Positions 8,424-19,913 of a stretch of 64,000 nucleotides of DNA are shown here, piece after piece; position 1 is the first letter of the stretch; the number at the start of each line of letters is the position of its first letter. Position numbers and translations under genes: made by a program. The notes below the pieces were generated by a model. It ran no database searches, was not told the origin of the DNA, and was given only the letters and a program-made list of their open reading frames with translations. The stretch is from JANWVO01 sp037446555 (GTDB lineage Bacteria > Acidobacteriota > Terriglobia > Bryobacterales > Bryobacteraceae), in the NCBI GenBank assembly GCA_037446555.1, contig JBBIIK010000012.1, positions 1 to 64,000 on the forward strand. The letters are read 5' to 3'.

Positions 8424-9404
8424 ATGTCAACGAAGAAGCTCACCGCTCATGTCAAGGCCGCGGGTTGAGCGTCGAAGCTGAGTCCAAAGGTTTTGGACAG
8501 GGTTTTGCCTCGGATTCCGCGCCTCAGGGACGAGAACGTGCTGGTCGGGTTCGACACCTGCGACGACGCGGGCGTCTACCGGCTGAGCCCGGAGTGTGCG
8601 CTGGTGCAGACGGTGGATTTCTTCACGCCGATCGTGGATGACCCGCGCACGTTCGGGCGCATCGCGGCAGCCAACGCGCTGTCGGACGTGTACGCCATGG
8701 GCGGGCGCCCGCTGACGGCGCTTTCGATCCTGTGCTATCCGGCGAAGGGGGACCTGGAGGATCTGGAGGAAATCCTGAGGGGCGGCGCGGAGACGATGAT
8801 CGAGGCAGGCTGCGTGGTGGTGGGCGGGCATTCGGTGAACGATGAGGAGATGAAGTTCGGATACGCCGTGACGGGAGTAGTTCATCCGGAGCGGATCTGG
8901 ACCAACGCCGGGGCGAAGGCGGGCGACCTGCTGGTGTTGACCAAGCCGCTGGGGACGGGAGTGATCGGAACGGCGCTGAAGCAGGGCATTGCGGCGCCGG
9001 AGCACGTGGAGGCGGCGATCGGGAGCATGTGCCGGCTGAACCGGTTCGAGGGCGAGGCGCACGGGTGCACGGACATTACGGGGTTCGGGCTGATCGGGCA
9101 TGCGCGGGAGATGGCGCTGGCGTCGGGGGTGACGCTGGAGATCGAAGCGGAGCGGTTGGAGTTCCTGCCGGGGGCGCTGGAGTATGCGGCGCAGGGGACG
9201 GCGCCCGGAGGCCTGAAGAACAACCGGGAGTTTGCCAGCTGCGCGGTGGAGCTCCGAAAGGATCTGCCGGGCGAGGTGGAGGCGTTGCTGTATGATCCGC
9301 AGACTTCGGGCGGGCTGCTGCTGTCCATGGCGCCGGAGAAGGCGCAGGGGCGCGTGATCGGGCGCGTGGTGGAACGGGGGGAGAAGCCGGTGGTGATCGT
9401 ATGA
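8424..9404 (+). CDS. selD: Selenide, water dikinase, itself a predicted selenoprotein (UGA = Sec15)
   Basis: SelD makes monoselenophosphate from selenide and ATP for selenocysteine synthesis. The usual N-terminal glycine-rich loop with catalytic Cys/Sec and Lys is found only by reading through an in-frame TGA at 8466-8468. From ATG 8424 the protein opens MSTKKLTAHVKAAG-U-ASK, with Sec15 and Lys18 spaced like Cys17/Lys20 of E. coli SelD. The rest (LVGFDTCDDAGVY, LVQTVDFFTPIVDDP, ANALSDVYAMGG, YDPQTSGGLL) is canonical. Total length is 326 residues. A start after the TGA would lose the catalytic loop. AAGGAGG lies about 12 bp upstream of the ATG. The stop overlaps the pyrF start by 4 bp. A hairpin directly after the UGA supports Sec insertion. 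Confidence 0.93.
8466..8498 (+). promoter_or_regulatory. Predicted bacterial SECIS hairpin following the selD UGA codon
   Basis: Thirteen bases after the UGA (8466-8468) lies a perfect hairpin. GTCCAAA (8482-8488) pairs with TTTGGAC (8492-8498) across a 3-base loop, GGT. It sits inside the coding region and its loop begins about 20 nt after the UGA, the range used by bacterial SECIS elements. A G at the loop start fits what SelB recognises. The codon read in a protein-family-correct position and the stem together make Sec insertion likely. SelA, SelB and tRNA-Sec must be encoded elsewhere. Confidence 0.8.
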
Positions 9405-10123
9405 GGGGAAATCCGCTGATTGTGGCTTTGGATGTGGAGAGCCGGGCGGAGGCGCTGCGGCTGGTGGAGAGGTGCGGGGAGCGGATCGGATTTTACAAGG
9501 TAGGGCTGGAGCTGTTCACGGCGGAGGGGCCGGGGGTGGTCCGGGATCTGAAGGCGGCGGGCAAGCGGGTATTCCTGGACCTGAAAATGTACGACATCGG
9601 GGAGACGGTGAAGCGGGCGGCGGCGCGGGCGGCGGAGCTGGGGGTGGAGTTGTTGACGGTGCACTGCGTGCCGCAGGTGATCCGGGCGGCGGTGGAAGGG
9701 GTGCGGGGATCGGGGGCGCGGATTCTGGCGGTCACGGTGCTGACGAGTTTTGATCAGAAGGACTTGGAGGATCTTGGCGTGAGCGGGCGTACCCCGTCCG
9801 AGCATGTCCTGTGGTTGGCGGAGAGAGGCGCGGAGGCGGGGGCGCACGGGTTTGTGTGTTCGCCGCTGGAAGCGAGGGCGCTGCGGGCTGTGGCGGGGAA
9901 AGAGCGCCTGCTGGTGACGCCGGGGGTTCGAAGCGCGGGGGCTGCGGCGCACGACCAGAAGCGGGTGGCGACGCCGGCGGAAGCGGTGGCGGCGGGGGCG
10001 GACTATGTGGTGATCGGACGGGAGATCACGCGGGCGGCGGATCCGGCGGCGGCTGCGGAGCGGATCCGGAAGAGCCTTGAGCCCCCTCCAGCGGGCTTCC
10101 ATATCCCCTATAAGGGATTTTGA
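9401..10123 (+). CDS. pyrF: Orotidine 5'-phosphate decarboxylase
   Basis: This 240-residue enzyme catalyses the last step of de novo UMP synthesis (OMP to UMP plus CO2). It opens PLIVALDVESRAEAL with the substrate-binding Asp. The catalytic Lys-Asp array is in FLDLKMYDIGETVKRA (about residues 60-75). The phosphate loop is in LLVTPGVR...DQKRVATP and DYVVIGREITRAADP. The length is normal for the short bacterial PyrF class. The ATG overlaps the selD stop (ATGA), so translation is probably coupled; this pairing with selD reflects position, not pathway. The stop at 10121-10123 is followed directly by the -35 box of the TonB receptor promoter. Confidence 0.95.
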   Translation: MRGNPLIVALDVESRAEALRLVERCGERIGFYKVGLELFTAEGPGVVRDLKAAGKRVFLDLKMYDIGETVKRAAARAAELGVELLTVHCVPQVIRAAVEGVRGSGARILAVTVLTSFDQKDLEDLGVSGRTPSEHVLWLAERGAEAGAHGFVCSPLEARALRAVAGKERLLVTPGVRSAGAAAHDQKRVATPAEAVAAGADYVVIGREITRAADPAAAAERIRKSLEPPPAGFHIPYKGF

Positions 10124-10152
10124 TTGACAGACGGGGCGGCGGTTGGTTTAAT
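10124..10152 (+). promoter_or_regulatory. Strong sigma-70-type promoter for the TonB receptor, with a roughly 200-nt leader
   Basis: A perfect -35 TTGACA (10124-10129) is followed after exactly 17 bp by TTTAAT (10147-10152), five of six matches to the -10 consensus. Transcription would start near 10159, leaving about 200 untranslated bases before the ATG at 10358. The leader holds small inverted repeats (GCCGCC..GGCGGT near 10290-10310; GAGCC..GGCTC near 10329-10345, just upstream of the ribosome binding site). I do not recognise a known riboswitch class in it. Confidence 0.65.
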
Positions 10153-10357
10153 CGGAAGAAAGCTGTTAAGGGGTTGACGTGCAGCCAACAGCCGGGACCG
10201 GCGTGACCAGGTCGTCGCAGCCAAGAGCCACAGGGCACGAATTGCGCACCTGCACGGGGTTAGCTTGCGCGGACGGTCAATCCTGGACGATGGATGCCGC
10301 CAAAGGCGGTTGCAGGTTGAAGATGAACGAGCCAACCGGCTCGAAACGGGAGACAAG

Positions 10358-13300
10358 ATGAAGCGAATCCTCCTCACACTTTGTCTGATAGCGGCGTTGG
10401 CACTGGGCGCGTGGGCGCAGGCGACGACGCAGGTCTCCGGCGTGGTCACCGACCCGTCGGGCGGGGTAATACCAAACGCAACGGTGGAGCTGGCGAACGT
10501 GGCCACGGGCCTGAAGCGCTCCATGCCTACGGATTCGAACGGCGCCTATGCGTTTCTCCAGGTGATTCCGGGCACCTACCAGATCACGGTTCGGGCCAAC
10601 GGCTTCCGCACGGCTACGATCAATGACGTGCAACTGCTGGTGAACACGCCTTCGACGGTGAACGTGAAGCTGGAGGTCGGCCAGGTGACGGAGACGATCT
10701 CGGTGTCGGCGGAAGTCGAACAGATCAACACCGTGGACGCCTCCATCGGCAACGCGATCAGCAACAAGCCGATCGTGCAACTGCCGCTGAACGCGCGCAA
10801 CATCGTGGGCCTGCTGGCGTTGCAGCCCGGCGTGGTGTTCACCAACGAAGGCGACACCAGCTCGCGCAACGGCGCCGTGAACGGCGGCAAGAGCGACCAG
10901 GCGAACGTCACGCTCGACGGCGTGGACGTCAACGACCAGATGGACCGCAACGCGTTTACCAGCGTGCTGCGCATGACGCCGGACTCGGTGCAGGAGTTCC
11001 GCGTGGTGACGCTGAATGCGAACGCCGACCAGGGGCGCACGTCGGGCGCGCAGGTGGCGCTGGTGACCAAGAGCGGCACCAACGAGCTGCACGGCGCGGC
11101 TTACTGGTATCACCGCAACACAGTTACCACGGCGAACGACTTTTTCCTGAACTCTTCGGGCGTGCCGCGCCAGAAGCTGATCCGCAACATCGGCGGCGTG
11201 GCCCTGGGCGGGCCGCTGATCAAAAACCGGCTGTTCATGTTCGGCAATTATGAGCACCGCCGCGACGCCAAGGACGGGCAGGCTTTGAGGACGGTGCCGT
11301 CCATGGAAATGCGCCAGGGGATCATCCGCTACCGGACAACGACGGGCGGGATTGCCTCGGTGACGCCCGCCGAAATCGCCAGCCTGCTGGATCCGCGCGG
11401 GGTGAACCAGGCGGTGCTGCGCGACCTGGCGAAGTATCCCGAGCCGAACGACTTCAGTGTGGGTGACGGCCTGAACTTTGTCGGCTACCGCTTCACGGCG
11501 CCGACGCCGCTGCGCTGGAACACCTACATCTCGCGCCTCGACTACATCCTGGATTCGCAGAGCAAGCACAACTTGTTCGTGCGCGGCAACCTCCAGAACG
11601 ACAACGAGCAGGGCATGCCGCAGTTTCCCGGACTGCCGGCCAACAGCGTGGGCCTGAAGAACAACAAAGGAATCGCCGTCGGTTTGACCAGCGCATTCCG
11701 TCCCACGCTGATCTCCAACTTCCGGTACGGGCTGACCCGGCAGGGCAATGAGAGCACGGGCATCGCGAACTTCAACGCGACGACGCTGCGCGGCATGGAT
11801 CCGTTTGTGGGCCTTTCGCGCGGCTTTGTCTCCATCATTCCCGTGCACACGGTGGCGGAAGACATGAACTGGATCCGCGGCAAGCACACCGTGCAGTTCG
11901 GCTTCGTGATGCGTTTCTCGCAGAACCGCCGCACCAACCTGGCCGGCTCGTTCCACACGGCTTCGGCCAACGCGAGCTGGCTGGTGAACTCCGGCGCGGG
12001 ACTGAATGCCCCGTTCACTAACATGAGCTCCGGCAGCATCACTCAGTTCCGCTGGGCGATGGCCGACATCATGGGGCTGGTGACCCAGGGCAACGCCCGC
12101 TACAACTACCTTGTTGACGGAACGGTGCTGCCGGTCGGGGCGCCGGTGAAGCGCAACTTCCGGAACGAGGAATATGAGATGTACGTGCAGGACACGTGGC
12201 GCGTGAACCGCGCGCTCACGGTCACTGCCGGCTTGCGCTGGTCGCTGATGCCGCCGATCTACGAGGCGGACGGCCAGCAGGTGTCGCCCAGCATTCCGAT
12301 CGGCGACTGGTTCGACATGCGCGGCGGGCTGGCGCAGCAGGGCCGCAGCCAGTTGGAGGCGGGCCGGATTTCGTTCATTCCGCGCGAGCAGGGCGGACGT
12401 CCCCTGTACCCGTTCCATAAGGACAACATCGCGCCTCGCATCTCGCTGGCCTACTCCCCGCAGGGCGACAGCGGGCTGTCGAAGTTCTTCTTCGGCGGTC
12501 CTGGCAAGACGGCGATCCGTTTGGGCTGGGGCATGTACTATGACCTGTTCGGCTCCGGCCTGATGCGGTCGTACGACTCCACGGCCTTCGGCCTTTCCAA
12601 CGCCCTGACGAACCCCGCCGCGGTCGTCTCCATCCAGAGCGCTCCGCGCTACACGGGGATCGACCAGGTGCCGCAGGAGCTGCTCCTGCCGGCGCCGGAG
12701 GCGAAGTTCCCGGCGACCTATCCGGACGCGTTCGCGATCACGAACGGTCTGGACGACACGCTGCGGGCGCCTTACAACATGAACCTGAACTTCAGCATCG
12801 GCCGCGAGTTCGGCGGCGGCTGGTTCGTCCAGGGTTCTTATGTGGGCCGCATGTCGCGGCGTTCGCTGATCCGCCGCGATGCCGCGATGCCGACCGATCT
12901 GAAGGACCCCAAGTCCGGCCTCACCTACTTCGAAGCCGCCACGATGCTGACCAAGCAGGTGCTGGCGGACGTGCCGGCGGCGAACGTTCAGAAGGTGGCT
13001 TACTGGGAGAACCTGTATCCCCACATGGCGACCTCCACGCTGACGGCGACACAGGCAATCTACAACCGCTTCGCCGCGAACTACTGGGATTGGACCTACG
13101 CCCTTTACCAGCTCGATACGGGCGTCGGACAGGGCAACTGCGCCGCCCGGAACCGCTGCTCGGTGCTGGGTCCGTGGGCCTACTACCACCCGCAGTTCAG
13201 CTACCTGTCGGTGTTCAGCTCGGTGGGCGGAGGCAACTACCACGGCATGCAGTGGGTGGTGCGGAAGCGCTGGAACAACGGCGACGTCGTGGATCTGAAC

Positions 13301-14008
13301 TACACGTGGTCGAAGTCGATCGACCTGCGGTCGAACACGGAGCGCGTGGGTTCGTCCACCGGCGTGCTGTGGAACCCATGGCAGCCTGGGCTGATGAAGG
13401 GTGTGTCGGACTATGACACGACGCAGCTGTTCTCCGCGCTCGGCGTCTACAACCTGCCTGTGGGTAAAGGCAAGCGCTTCGGCTCCGCGATGCCCGGATG
13501 GGCGGACGCGATCGTCGGCGGCTGGCAGCTTTCGGGCGTGTGGCGCTGGAGCTCCGGCTTCCCGATCAGCGTGTTCCAGACGGGCGTGTGGCCCACCAAC
13601 TGGAACAACAACAACTGGGCGCTGTGGAACGGCAAGCCGGTATCCACGACGCAGAACAAGAATATGAAGTCGCTGGACGGCCGCAGCGGCCCGGGCCTCT
13701 TCACCGATCCGGAGGCGGCGCTGAACGCCTTCGATCCGGAGCATCCGGGCGGCATCGGCTCGCGCAACCCGCTGCGCGGCGACGGCGTGTTCAACATCGA
13801 CTTGAACGTCGCCAAGCGGTTCGTCATGCCGTATGACGAAAAGCACTCGGTGCAGTTCCGCTGGGAGACATTCAACCTCACCAACACGGCGCGGTTCGAC
13901 GTGGACAGCCTTTCGCTCGACATCAGCTCCGCGCCCACCTTCGGCCGTTACTCTTACACGCTGAGCCAACCTCGCGTGATGCAGTTCGGCCTGCGCTACG
14001 AGTTCTGA
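10358..14008 (+). CDS. TonB-dependent receptor with carboxypeptidase-regulatory-like N-terminal domain
   Basis: This is a 1216-residue outer-membrane receptor of the acidobacterial Oar/CarboxypepD_reg type. A signal peptide covers residues 1-21 (KRILLTLCLIAALALGAWAQ). A beta-sandwich regulatory domain spans about 25-110 (VSGVVTDPSGGVIPNATVEL). A plug domain lies at about 125-240 (IVQLPLNARNIVGLLALQPG), and the rest is a 22-strand-type barrel rich in alternating aromatic residues ending MQFGLRYEF with a terminal Phe. Such proteins import large substrates such as oligosaccharides using TonB energy; the substrate is unknown. ATG 10358 follows CGGGAGACAAG. It is transcribed alone, from a strong promoter to a hairpin terminator. 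Confidence 0.9.
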   Translation: MKRILLTLCLIAALALGAWAQATTQVSGVVTDPSGGVIPNATVELANVATGLKRSMPTDSNGAYAFLQVIPGTYQITVRANGFRTATINDVQLLVNTPSTVNVKLEVGQVTETISVSAEVEQINTVDASIGNAISNKPIVQLPLNARNIVGLLALQPGVVFTNEGDTSSRNGAVNGGKSDQANVTLDGVDVNDQMDRNAFTSVLRMTPDSVQEFRVVTLNANADQGRTSGAQVALVTKSGTNELHGAAYWYHRNTVTTANDFFLNSSGVPRQKLIRNIGGVALGGPLIKNRLFMFGNYEHRRDAKDGQALRTVPSMEMRQGIIRYRTTTGGIASVTPAEIASLLDPRGVNQAVLRDLAKYPEPNDFSVGDGLNFVGYRFTAPTPLRWNTYISRLDYILDSQSKHNLFVRGNLQNDNEQGMPQFPGLPANSVGLKNNKGIAVGLTSAFRPTLISNFRYGLTRQGNESTGIANFNATTLRGMDPFVGLSRGFVSIIPVHTVAEDMNWIRGKHTVQFGFVMRFSQNRRTNLAGSFHTASANASWLVNSGAGLNAPFTNMSSGSITQFRWAMADIMGLVTQGNARYNYLVDGTVLPVGAPVKRNFRNEEYEMYVQDTWRVNRALTVTAGLRWSLMPPIYEADGQQVSPSIPIGDWFDMRGGLAQQGRSQLEAGRISFIPREQGGRPLYPFHKDNIAPRISLAYSPQGDSGLSKFFFGGPGKTAIRLGWGMYYDLFGSGLMRSYDSTAFGLSNALTNPAAVVSIQSAPRYTGIDQVPQELLLPAPEAKFPATYPDAFAITNGLDDTLRAPYNMNLNFSIGREFGGGWFVQGSYVGRMSRRSLIRRDAAMPTDLKDPKSGLTYFEAATMLTKQVLADVPAANVQKVAYWENLYPHMATSTLTATQAIYNRFAANYWDWTYALYQLDTGVGQGNCAARNRCSVLGPWAYYHPQFSYLSVFSSVGGGNYHGMQWVVRKRWNNGDVVDLNYTWSKSIDLRSNTERVGSSTGVLWNPWQPGLMKGVSDYDTTQLFSALGVYNLPVGKGKRFGSAMPGWADAIVGGWQLSGVWRWSSGFPISVFQTGVWPTNWNNNNWALWNGKPVSTTQNKNMKSLDGRSGPGLFTDPEAALNAFDPEHPGGIGSRNPLRGDGVFNIDLNVAKRFVMPYDEKHSVQFRWETFNLTNTARFDVDSLSLDISSAPTFGRYSYTLSQPRVMQFGLRYEF

Positions 14009-14035
14009 CCGCAGCGCAATCCGGATGACTTGGCC

Positions 14036-14066
14036 GGGCGGAGCCACAGCGGCTCCGCCCGTTTCG
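14036..14066 (+). terminator. Intrinsic-type terminator after the TonB receptor gene
   Basis: A perfect 10-bp stem (GGGCGGAGCC at 14036-14045, GGCTCCGCCC at 14051-14060) with a 5-base loop is followed by GTTTCGTATT. It lies 28 bp after the receptor stop codon and before alaS. Confidence 0.75.
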
Positions 14067-14121
14067 TATTCAGGAATTCGCTGCAAACGGCGCTTTGGAA
14101 CCCCTGTGCCACAATAGGAAT

Positions 14122-16763
14122 GTGACCGGTCACGAGATCCGAAAGAAGTTTCTGGACTACTTTGCCGAGCGCGGCCACCGCGTGGTGCGCTCCTCGTCGC
14201 TGGTGCCCGCCAACGACCCCACGCTGCTGTTCACCAACGCCGGGATGAACCAGTTCAAGGACGTGTTCCTGGGCCTGGAAAAGCGGGACTACACGCGCGC
14301 GACAACGGCGCAGAAGTGCGTGCGGGCAGGCGGCAAGCACAACGATCTGGAGAACGTCGGCTTTACGCGCCGCCACCACACCTTTTTCGAAATGATGGGC
14401 AATTTCAGCTTCGGCGACTACTTCAAGGCCGAGGCGATCGAATACGCCTGGGAGCTCGTGACGAAAGGCTTCGGGATGCCGAAGGACCGGCTCTATGTGA
14501 CCGTTTTCCGGGAGGACGACGAGGCCGGGGCGCTGTGGCAGAAGGTGGCCGGTGTGCCGAAGGAGCGGATCTTCCGGCTCGACGAGAAGGACAATTTCTG
14601 GCAGATGGGCGAGACCGGGCCGTGCGGCCCGTGCTCTGAGATCCACTATGATCTGGGGCCGGAGGCGGCGGCGCCCGGGCGCGAGCACGAGCAATTTCCC
14701 GACGACGCGGGCGGGCGCTTCGTCGAAATCTGGAACCTCGTCTTCATGCAGTTCGACCGCGACTCCGAAGGGCGGCTGACGCCGCTGCCGAAGCCGTCGA
14801 TCGACACCGGGCTGGGGCTGGAGCGGGTGGCGGCGATTCTACAAGGCAAGCTGTCGAATTTCGAGTGCGACCTGCTGTTCCCGATCGTGGAAGAGGCGGG
14901 GCGGCTCCTGAAAGCCCCGTACGGGGAGGACGAGCGTGTGAACGTCGTTCTGCGGATCTGCGCGGATCACGCGCGGGCGGCGGCGTTCCTGATCCATGAC
15001 GGCGTGGCGCCGTCCAACGAGGGGCGCGGCTACGTGCTGCGCAAGATCATGCGGCGGGCGATGCGGAACGCGCGTCGGCTGGGGGCGTCGGAGCCGTTCT
15101 TGTACGAGCTGACGGGATTCGTGGCGGAGTGGATGAAGCCCGCCTACCCGGAGCTGATGGAGAGCGTGCCGCGCGTCGCGCGGATCGTGCTGGACGAAGA
15201 GAAGCGCTACGCCTCGACGTTCCAGATTGCGGAGAAGGTGTTTCACGATGAGGCGAGGGCGGCGGCGGGCGGAGTGCTGCCCGGGGCGGCAGCGTTCCGG
15301 TTGTACGACACCTACGGCATGGCGCTGGACGAGCAGGCGGACATGGCGCGGGAGCTGGGGCTCGCGATCGACATGGCGGGCTTCGAGGAAGCCATGCAGC
15401 GGCAGCGCGAGCGCGCGCGGGCAAGCTGGAAGGGCGCGGAGAAGGCGCAGATCGCGCCGGTCTACCAGAAGCTGGCGGATGCCGGCGCGACGGAGTTTCT
15501 CGGCTACGACCATCTGTCGGTGAAGCCTTGCGAAGTGCTGGCGCTGATTGTGGATCAGGCGTCCGTGCCGGAGGCGGAGGCGGGCGCCGAATGCGAGGTC
15601 GTGCTCGACCGGACACCCTTCTATGCCGAATCCGGCGGACAGGTGGGCGACACAGGCTGGCTGCGGGACGCGGAGACGGGAGAAGTGGCGGCGGAGGTGT
15701 TGACGTGCCAGCGCCCGGTGCCCGGGCTGCATGTGCACCGGGTCCGGCTGTTGCGGAAGCTGCGCGCGGGGCAGGCGGTGGAGGCGGCGGTCGACGAGCG
15801 GGCGCGCCGGGCGACGATGCGCAACCACACGGGCACGCACCTGCTGCATGCGGCGCTGCGGGAGGTGCTGGGGACGCACGTGAAGCAGGCGGGCAGCGTG
15901 GTGGAGCCGGCGCGGCTGCGGTTCGACTTCACGCACTACGCGCAGGTGGCGCCCGAGGAGCTGGAGGAGATCGAGCGGCTCGCCAACGAGGCGATCCTGC
16001 GCGACATGCCGGTGAGCGTGGCGCAGATGGAGCTGGACAAGGCGCTCGAGACGGGCGCCATGGCGCTGTTCGGCGAAAAATACGGGGACCGGGTGCGGGT
16101 GGTGAGCGTGGGCGATTTCAGCCGCGAGCTGTGCGGAGGCACGCACGTGCGGCATGCGGGCGAGATCGGATTGCTGAAGGTGGTTTCCGAGGGGTCGATC
16201 GCCTCCGGCGTGCGGCGCGTGGAGGCGCTCACCGGGGCGGGGGCGCTGGAGAAGTTCCAGCGGACGGCGGCGGCGGTGCAGCAGGCGGCGGCGGTGCTGC
16301 GCACAAGCGAGCACGAGTTGCTCGAACAGATCGAGAAGCTGATGGCGCAGCAGAAGGCGCTGGAGCGGCAGGTGGAGGCGCTGAAGGAGAAGGCGGCGCA
16401 CGCAGCGGCGGCGGAGCTGGAGGCGCAGGCGCGCGAGATCCGCGGCGTGAAGGTGCTGTCGGCGCGCGTGGAATCGCTGGACCGGGCGCAGATGCGGAAT
16501 CTGGCCGATGCGCTGCGCAACCGGTGGAAGAGCGCGGTGGTGTTGCTGGCGTCGCCGGACAACGGGCAGGTGTCGCTGGTCTGCGCAGTGACCAAGGACC
16601 TGACGGCCAAGGTGCACGCTGGCAAGCTGGTGGGACAGGTGGCGCAGGCGCTCGGCGGGCGCGGCGGCGGGCGTCCGGATCTGGCGGAGGCGGGCGGCAA
16701 GGACGCGGCGGCGCTGCCGAGGGCGCTGGCCGACGCCTACGCGGCTGTCGAGCAGATGCTGGG

Positions 16764-16767
<4 letters not shown>
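14122..16767 (+). CDS. alaS: Alanine-tRNA ligase
   Basis: This 881-residue class II synthetase charges tRNA-Ala in the cytoplasm. The N-terminal catalytic domain opens TGHEIRKKFLDYFAERGH and includes TLLFTNAGMNQFKD. The editing domain has the zinc-binding HTGTHLLH and CGGTHV motifs (around residues 570 and 670). A coiled coil at about 720-780 precedes the C-Ala/DHHA1 domain with GRGGGRPDLAEAGG. The length is normal. I chose the GTG at 14122 because the family begins with TGxEIR and TAGGAA lies just upstream. The TGA overlaps the ypdA ATG (ATGA), so the two genes are translationally coupled. Confidence 0.96.
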
Positions 16768-17753
<986 letters not shown>

Positions 17754-17762
<9 letters not shown>

Positions 17763-19913
17763 GCCATCCGGCGGTTCGATGCGAAAGAGAGCGAGTCCGC
17801 GGCTCGCATGCGCAAGCCGGACTCCCCATGCATTCGGCAGGTCGCGCATGGAGCGCGCGGTGCGGCCATAGCCGTCCCCGTATAGCGGGGCGGCGATCCA
17901 GCGGACGCCCCGGCGGAACAGGAATGCAGTCGCCTCGCGCCGCCAGAAACGCCGCTCTACAGCGGTTCGCCGCAATTCAGACGTGAAGTCTTGCACGCGT
18001 CCGTCTGTGGCCTCCGCCAGAAGCGCGGCGGGCGGCAGAGGCTGCGCGTCGATCGTGCGGATGCGGACGGCGTCGAGGGGGAGCGGCCGGCCGAATTCGA
18101 TCTGCCACCATGCGCCCGCGCGCCCGTCTTCCCACGTGAACCAGCGAGTGGCCGGATTGCCGTCGGCGGCAAACAGCGCGTCTCCGGGATTGGGCCGCGC
18201 CGAGAGAAGCCAGCGGCGGGATGGGCGGATGCGCCGGCCGCGCCACTCGAAGGAGACATCGTGGATCGACCAGGCGCCAGGCCAGTCCTTCTCCAGCCGG
18301 ATTCTCACCGCGCGGTAGAGGCGCTGCGGCAGCGCGGCGCGAAGCACGGCGGAGCGTTCCGGGTTTGCGCCTGCCGCTGCATGAAGGAAGAGTGCGGCAT
18401 CGTCGAATTCTGCGGAAGACAGGGGCCCCAAAGGCGCCGTGCCCATGTAAGAGAATGGCAGCCCGTAAAGATCCAGGAGGCGTTCTTCCTTCACCAGCCC
18501 GGATGCCTTCTCGACGAAGGGATACTCGTCCAGCTTGCGGCGCAGGTAGTCTGCCTCCGGCTCCATGCGAACGGCGGCGCGCCATGGGAAGTCGCGCAAT
18601 CGCCACGCGTGCTCACCCGCGTAGCGGTCGAGCGCCCAGGGAGAGACGGCAAGGGCCTGCAGGAGAAGCAGAACCGTCATCCCGCGGCTGCCGGCGGAGG
18701 ATGCAAGTGCAAGGAAGAAGAATGGGAGAGAAGGCAACAGAAAGCGCGCGCCGATGTTGCGCGTCCAGGGCAGCAGCAGCAAGAAGGCCGCTGCCAGAAG
18801 AAGGCGCCCGTTTGCCTGCCGCGCCGCCACGAGGCCGAGCGGGAGCAGGAACAGCGCAGGGCCGGCGAGCCCCTGCAGTTCGGTTCCATCCCATGCCAGA
18901 GCCCGCACGGCGCCTAGCGGCGTGACACCGTCGTAGGAGGCGAGTTTCCTGGCCAGATGGCGTTCGCTTTCAGCGTGGAAGTGATCGTTTGGAAAAATCC
19001 GGTTGCCAAGCGGCGCCAGCGGATTGCCGGTGAGGATGGCGTTTCTCGCCAGCCATGGACCGGCGCAAAGGGCGGCGCCCGCGGCGCAGACGAGAGCGGC
19101 GCGCCGTCCGCCGCGGACAAGCGCCCAAAGCAGCGCGCCGGCGGCGGCTGCTGCGCCGGGCATCTTGACGGCATAAGCGAACCCCGCAGCCATGCCGGAG
19201 TGAAACGCGGCGGCCGGCGTTTCGCGGGCGTGCAGCAGCGCGGAGAAGGCGGCCAGCGGGAAGAACGCGGACGCGGCGTCATTGTAGGCGCAGGTTCCGG
19301 CAATGGCAGCGACGGGGGTCAGGAAATAAAGCCCGGCAGCGCCGTATGAAGCCGTGGAATTCAGCTCCAATTTGTTTCCGATCCAGACGATCAGCGGAAC
19401 CGAGGAGAGGAAATAGGCGAAATGCAAGAGTTTGGCAGCGCTGTGGGCGCCGACAAGGAAAGCCGGATAATAGAGCGTTTCCATGCCCAGCGGGATGAGT
19501 TCGTAGAATCCGATCCGCGCTGGCATCCGGTGCAGCCGCGCCCATTCGGCCACCAGCCCCAGATGGTATCCGGCGGCGTCCGGCTGGATTTCCGGCGCGA
19601 GGGCATGGACAAAGTAGTAGAACCCATACGCCAGCAGCACGGCGAGCAGCCACAGCGGAAGCCCCGGTTTGGAGAAGGCAAAGCGGCTGCGCCAGAGCGG
19701 TGCCGACGAAGCGAGGCAGAGCGGGATGACCACAGACGGGTATGCCCACCTGGCGACCAGCAGCAGGAGCAGAATCGTGGACAGCAGTGCGGAGCCGGAG
19801 GCGAGTTCCAGCGTCCAGTGGGGCGCGCGCCATCGCCAGGCGAGACGCCCGAGGCCGAGAGAGGCGCAAAGCGGCAACGCGGCTCCGGCGGCGATCGCAA
19901 GCAAGGCAGACAA
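17754..19913 (-). CDS. GT-C-like polytopic membrane protein with C-terminal discoidin-like domain
   Basis: This is a 719-residue protein with about ten to twelve hydrophobic helices across residues 1-430, starting at the N-terminus. The loop HALAPEIQPDAAGYHLGL holds acidic residues between early helices, as in polyprenyl-phosphate-dependent (GT-C) sugar transferases. After about residue 430 a soluble part follows. The stretch NPGDALFAADGNPATRWFTW and GAWWQIEFGRPLPLDAVRI resembles an F5/8 type C (discoidin) domain (about 575-660). That pairing would put a sugar- or surface-binding module on a membrane transferase. Family assignment is by architecture only. It is convergent with ypdA and overlaps it by 9 bp. 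The ATG is at 19913. Confidence 0.6.

Noticed and set aside
8493..9404. selD read from the start codon after the TGA
   Set aside because: This version lacks the catalytic N-terminal loop; the UGA-containing frame restores it and has a SECIS-like hairpin.
10159..10357. Cobalamin or cyclic-di-GMP riboswitch in the TonB receptor leader
   Set aside because: I looked for the conserved boxes of these classes and did not find them.
10277..14086. Very long open frame on the strand opposite the TonB receptor gene
   Set aside because: It is a by-product of GC-rich codon use in the real gene; its translation is rich in His, Arg and Val and has no family features.
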